From Intrasporangiaceae bacterium URHB0013 (lineage in GTDB: Bacteria > Actinomycetota > Actinomycetes > Actinomycetales > Dermatophilaceae): DNA of 64,000 nucleotides. The notes below the pieces were generated by a model. That model had not been told where the DNA came from, did no database searches, and worked only from the letters and a program-made list of their open reading frames with translations. How positions within the stretch are numbered: the first letter of the stretch is position 1; every line of letters begins with the position of its first letter. Both the position numbers and the translations under genes were made by a program. Positions 60,669 to 64,000 of the stretch are shown one piece after another. The stretch lies in contig JIBA01000013.1 in the NCBI GenBank assembly GCA_000620545.1, positions 248,001-312,000 of the forward strand. Direction: 5' to 3'.

Positions 60669-61871
60669 TCATGGCCGGCGCCCTACGCCAACGGAATCGA
60701 CTGGTGCAGAAGCCGTCCCACGTTCCATGAGGATGATGACCTCGTGGTGCGACGTCTGGGGGAACATGTCGAAGAGGCGCGCCTCGCGGACGGCGAACGA
60801 GGGCAGCAGAGCGAGATCGCGGGCGAGGCTGTCGACGTTGCAGCTCGAGTAGGTCACGTGCGTGGCCCCCGAGGTCTCGAGCCAGGCCGTAAGGGCGGGC
60901 CCGATGCCGCGGCGGGGCGGGTTGACGACGACCATCGACGGCGCGGCTCCCAGCAGCTCCCGTTCGAGGGTCTCCACGTCGGTGGCGTCGCCTGCGCGGA
61001 ACTCCAGCAGCCCCATGTCGGGGTGGTCGGCACGCAGCCGCGACGCGCTGGTCTCCGCACTGCGGACTGCCTCGACGGAGACCTCGACACCCAGGACGCG
61101 GCGAGCGCCGGCCTTGGCGCAGTGGAGCGCGAATCCGCCCACCCCGCAGTAGAGGTCGAGCACCGCAGCCGGACCGACCGCCTCCGTCCAGTCCTGCGCC
61201 TGGCGGTAGAGCGCAGACGCGACAGCAGTGTTCGTCTGGAAGAAGCTGTTGGGGCGGAGGAAGAGGGTGATGTCGTCCAACGGCATCGCCAGCTCGCCAC
61301 TGCGAGTCAGGACGATCTCGGTGTCGCCCTCGAGGATGGCCTTGTGCTCCGGCTGGAGGTTGACCGTCACGACCGACACCTCGGGCAGGCGCGCCTGCAG
61401 CAGGGCGAGACGCGACTCGAGCAGGGCCAGGTGCCGCCGCGAGCGCAGGACGAGGCGGAGCATGACCTTGCCGGTGGGGGAGAGGGTCAGGATCAGGTGC
61501 TTGAGCTCACCACGACGCCCGGCGACGTCATAGGGCTCGAGGCCGACCTCGTCGACGACGTCGGCGAGGCGAGGTATGAGTTGCTGCAGCGTCGGCTCGT
61601 AGAGGCCGCAGCCGCGCAGGTCGACTCCGGTGCCGTCGCCGTCGAGGATCCCGACGGTCACCGCGCCGACGACGCCGCCGACGACGAGCTTGGCCTTGTT
61701 GCGGAAGGCCGACTCGGCGCTGGGAAAGGCCTCGAGCCAGGTGACGTCCGGGGCGACGGTCGCCAGGGCGTGTCGGCAGCGTGCCTCCTTGTCCGCGAGC
61801 TGCACGGCATACGGAACACCCATGAGGGCACACGAGCGGCAGCGGCCGGCGTCGAAGTAGTCACACTGCAT
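60669..61871 (-). CDS. rlmC: 23S rRNA (uracil-C5)-methyltransferase RlmC/RumB-like
   Basis: 400 aa from ATG 61871. The iron-sulphur cysteines C3-x7-C11-x2-C14 (MQCDYFDAGRCRSCALM) and a later GCGLYEP, the SAM-binding VLDLYCGVGGFALHCA, and the catalytic cysteine YSSCNVDSLARDL are in place. RlmC methylates U747 in 23S rRNA using a covalent Cys intermediate. The frame upstream to 62210 crosses the regulatory region and has no homology, so it is rejected. It is divergent from helR, with a hairpin and a palindrome between. Confidence 0.9.
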   Translation of the reverse strand: MQCDYFDAGRCRSCALMGVPYAVQLADKEARCRHALATVAPDVTWLEAFPSAESAFRNKAKLVVGGVVGAVTVGILDGDGTGVDLRGCGLYEPTLQQLIPRLADVVDEVGLEPYDVAGRRGELKHLILTLSPTGKVMLRLVLRSRRHLALLESRLALLQARLPEVSVVTVNLQPEHKAILEGDTEIVLTRSGELAMPLDDITLFLRPNSFFQTNTAVASALYRQAQDWTEAVGPAAVLDLYCGVGGFALHCAKAGARRVLGVEVSVEAVRSAETSASRLRADHPDMGLLEFRAGDATDVETLERELLGAAPSMVVVNPPRRGIGPALTAWLETSGATHVTYSSCNVDSLARDLALLPSFAVREARLFDMFPQTSHHEVIILMERGTASAPVDSVGVGRRP

Positions 61872-61955
61872 CACGGGCAAGGCTACGGCGCTGGCGAGGC
61901 GTCGGGGACCGCGGGCCGAGGCCGCGAGGAGGGAGGGTCGACCACGACAAAGTGA

Positions 61956-61970
61956 CATAATGTCGATTAT
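61956..61970. promoter_or_regulatory. Palindromic AT-rich element (inverse copy of 57021-57035)
   Basis: CATAATGTCGATTAT, reverse complement of the element at 57021-57035. It lies 85 nt upstream of rlmC. It contains -10-like hexamers (CATAAT, GATAAT) on both strands. Confidence 0.5.
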
Positions 61971-62032
61971 CGGCGTTATGCGGTAACCGCTGGTGCGCGA
62001 GACGGCTACGGCCCTGGGCGGTGGGCACATGC

Positions 62033-62061
62033 AAAAGGAAGGAAGCACCGGGCTTCCTTCC
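62033..62061 (-). terminator. Hairpin with U-tract on the minus strand
   Basis: GGAAGGAAGC (62037-62046) pairs with 62052-62061, 5-nt loop. On the minus strand it is followed by TTTT (62036-62033). It could stop minus-strand transcription from the helR side before rlmC, or be a structured leader. A -10-like TATACG (62075-62070) and -35-like TTGCCG (62098-62093) lie upstream on the minus strand. Confidence 0.5.
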
Positions 62062-62084
62062 ACTCCCAACGTATAGCGCACCCC

Positions 62085-62104
62085 GGGGCTTGCGGCAAGA
62101 CCCC
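62085..62104 (+). promoter_or_regulatory. Rifamycin-associated element (RAE) upstream of helR
   Basis: GGGGCTTGCGGCAAGACCCC differs by one base from the published RAE consensus that marks rifamycin-inducible genes in actinobacteria. It lies 58 nt before the helR GTG, inside a longer imperfect palindrome (62079-62111). TTGCGG within it could be a -35, with CAGAAT (62115-62120) as a weak -10. Confidence 0.85.
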
Positions 62105-62161
62105 GGGGGTGACACAGAATTCGCTGGCCGACACCAGAACCCAGCGGACGGAGCCCACCGC

Positions 62162-64000
62162 GTGAACCCTCTGGCCACCAGCGCCTTCGACCTTCGCAAC
62201 CACCTCGCACCCAAGGCCGATCCGGCCCTCATCGCCCAGGACGACACGCACTTCGCGGCCGTGGCCGAGACCCTCGAGGCGACGATCACCGAGCTTTCCG
62301 ACCGCCTCGACGCTGCGCTGCGCGCACCGGCAGGCAGCGGCCAGGCGGCGCTGGACCGCGACCAGGAGGTCCATCGCTTGACCGCTCGACTGCGTGCCCT
62401 GCGGCGCTACGGACTCGACCTGTGTCTCGGCCGCATCGTGCCCGAGAACGACTCTCGACCCATCTACGTCGGACGCCTGGGGCTCACCGACAGCGCGGGA
62501 CGGCGGCTCCTTCTCGACTGGCGCTCCCCTGCGGCCGAGCCCTTCTTCGGCGCCACCCACGGCAACCCCATGGGCCTCGCGAGCCGCCGACGCTACCGCT
62601 GGACCCGTGGCCGGGTCACCGACTACTGGGACGAGGTGTTCACGCCGGACGCACTCGAGGGACGCGTCGCCCTGGACGACGAGTCCGCCTTCATCGCCTC
62701 CCTCGGCGCCAGCCGCTCGCCGCGGATGCGCGACGTGCTCAGCACCATCCAGGCCGACCAGGACGCCATCATCCGGGCAGGATCCCGGGGCGCCCTCGTC
62801 GTGGACGGAGGGCCCGGCACGGGCAAGACGGTCGTGGCGCTGCACCGGACGGCATACCTGCTCTACTCCGACCCGCGCCTCGGCCACCGTCGCGGCGGCG
62901 TGCTCTTCGTCGGCCCGCACGAGCCCTACCTCTCCTACGTCTCCGACGTCCTGCCCAGCCTGGGCGAGGAAGGCGTGCAGACCTGCACGCTGCGCGACCT
63001 CGTCGCCGAAGGCGCCACCGCGCGACCCGAGGACGACCCGGAGGTGGCTCGGCTCAAGGCCTCGATGGACCTCGTGCGCGCCATCGAGCCGGCCGTGGCG
63101 CTGTACGAAGAACCCCCGACCGCAGGCATGGAGGTCGTGACCCCCTGGGCGGACGTGTGGCTCTCCCCCGCCGACTGGGCCGAGGCCTTCACCGCCGGCG
63201 TCAGCACGCCTCACAACGAGGCTCGCGACGACGTCTGGGAGGCCCTGGTCACCATCCTCGTCGAGCGTCACGACCTGGAGGTGCGGATCGACGACGACGG
63301 CGAGGACGTGGAGCTCGAGGCCACCCCAGCGGCGGTCCGGCGCTCACTCGAGCAGAACCGCGAGCTGCGCACGGCGTTCGACCGGACGTGGCCGCTCCTC
63401 GACGCCGCGGACCTCGTCGGCGACCTCTGGACGGTACCGGCCTACCTGCGCCGGTGCGCACCGGCACTGGGCATCGATGCGGTGCGCCGCCTCCAGCGGC
63501 CGGAGCCGGACGCGTGGACGGTGTCGGACCTCCCACTGCTCGACGCGGCGCGGCTGCGTCTGGGTGACCCGGAGGCCGCACGACGCCGTCGCCGGCGCGA
63601 CAGGGTGCTCGCCGTGGAGCGTGAGCAGCGGTCCGCGGTGGTCGAGCACCTCATCGCGTCCGACGACTCGGACATGCACGTCATGTCGATGCTCCGTGGC
63701 GCGGACCTCCAGGACGCCCTCGACGACGACGCCGCAGGACCGAGCGTCGATCCCGACCTGCTGGCCGGACCGTTCGCCCACGTGGTCGTGGACGAGGCCC
63801 AGGAACTGACCGACGCGGAGTGGCAGATGCTGCTGAACCGGTGCCCGTCGCGGAGCCTCACCATCGTCGGCGACCGGGCTCAGGCCCGCCACGGCTTCCC
63901 GGAGTCGTGGGAGACACGGCTGGAGCGCATCGGTCTGCACCGGGCCGCCGTGGCCTCCCTCAGCATCAACTACCGGACCCCGGCGGAGGTCATGGCCGAG
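62162..64000 (+). CDS. helR: RNA polymerase recycling motor ATPase HelR (3' end outside window)
   Basis: 613 codons are visible; it runs off the right edge. It is a HelD/HelR superfamily-1 ATPase. Seen: an N-terminal coiled-coil-like region, the TDSAGRRLLLDWRSPAAEPF block, Walker A DGGPGTGKTVVALHRTAYLL (about residue 215), a VDEAQELTDAEWQML Walker B (about 545), and TIVGDRAQARHG. These proteins displace RNA polymerase from DNA; HelR also removes rifamycin from the enzyme. The RAE upstream and the sequence type favour HelR over plain HelD. Start GTG 62162 follows GGACGGAG. Confidence 0.9.
   Translation, partial: MNPLATSAFDLRNHLAPKADPALIAQDDTHFAAVAETLEATITELSDRLDAALRAPAGSGQAALDRDQEVHRLTARLRALRRYGLDLCLGRIVPENDSRPIYVGRLGLTDSAGRRLLLDWRSPAAEPFFGATHGNPMGLASRRRYRWTRGRVTDYWDEVFTPDALEGRVALDDESAFIASLGASRSPRMRDVLSTIQADQDAIIRAGSRGALVVDGGPGTGKTVVALHRTAYLLYSDPRLGHRRGGVLFVGPHEPYLSYVSDVLPSLGEEGVQTCTLRDLVAEGATARPEDDPEVARLKASMDLVRAIEPAVALYEEPPTAGMEVVTPWADVWLSPADWAEAFTAGVSTPHNEARDDVWEALVTILVERHDLEVRIDDDGEDVELEATPAAVRRSLEQNRELRTAFDRTWPLLDAADLVGDLWTVPAYLRRCAPALGIDAVRRLQRPEPDAWTVSDLPLLDAARLRLGDPEAARRRRRRDRVLAVEREQRSAVVEHLIASDDSDMHVMSMLRGADLQDALDDDAAGPSVDPDLLAGPFAHVVVDEAQELTDAEWQMLLNRCPSRSLTIVGDRAQARHGFPESWETRLERIGLHRAAVASLSINYRTPAEVMAE

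Noticed and set aside
60669-62210. Longer rlmC start upstream of 61871
   Set aside because: The extra 113 codons cross the RAE, hairpin and palindrome and have no homology; ATG 61871 gives the canonical MQC...C..C start.

Overview
The window is about 72% G+C chromosomal DNA with GTG/ATG starts, heavy use of 4-base stop/start overlaps, a mycobacterial-type order of housekeeping genes and a mycobacterial-type SOS box. It comes from a high-GC actinobacterium. My guess is Intrasporangiaceae (Janibacter, Knoellia or Terrabacter-like), inferred from protein flavour and not tested. There is no plasmid, prophage, transposon or CRISPR array. Most of it is core genome, with small accessory islands at about 29-34 kb and 51-64 kb.

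Region by region. 0-12.6 kb: the end of a DUF4037 protein, kynureninase, then pdxT-yebC, ruvC-ruvA-ruvB behind an SOS box, yajC-secD-secF, apt and a bifunctional (p)ppGpp synthetase/hydrolase. 12.6-20 kb: a DUF349 protein with a Pro/Glu-rich N-terminus and a membrane-anchored cyclophilin (minus strand), then an MBL hydrolase-hisS pair, two small membrane proteins (minus) and alanine dehydrogenase. 20-29 kb: a chromosome-maintenance and translation cluster, xerD-parA-scpA-scpB-rluB-tyrA-cmk-plsC-der, ending in tRNA-Pro(GGG). 29-35 kb: a secreted-protein island with two TasA/camelysin-type signal segments and Ig-like repeats, a left-handed beta-helix acyltransferase and a YibE/F protein. 35-44.6 kb: pgsA-DUF881-sbp-DUF881-gcvH-garA-merR-DUF151-merR-gcvP, the same order as M. 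tuberculosis Rv1822-Rv1832, with a glycine riboswitch in front of gcvP. 44.6-51 kb: a GCS2-type ligase, a histidine phosphatase, PhzF, DUF1697, rlmB and a two-gene flavin oxidoreductase/FMN reductase operon. 51-64 kb: an APC permease, a WXG100-like/lipase fusion, a GNAT enzyme, a YciO-type protein, amylosucrase, a secreted CotH kinase with ChW repeats, DUF2332, rlmC and a truncated helR preceded by a rifamycin-associated element.

Regulation visible in the sequence. At least ten genes have a TANNNT -10 box only 6-7 nt before the start codon, which predicts leaderless mRNAs. Other signals are a LexA box (ruvCAB), a glycine riboswitch (gcvP), a rifamycin-associated element (helR), a palindrome over the -10 of the flavin-reductase operon, and several strong hairpins between convergent genes.

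The items I rank highest for follow-up are the RAE/helR control region, the WXG100-lipase fusion, the CotH-ChW protein, the SipW-type secreted island, the CTG-initiated xerD, and a GarA homologue without its phospho-switch motif.
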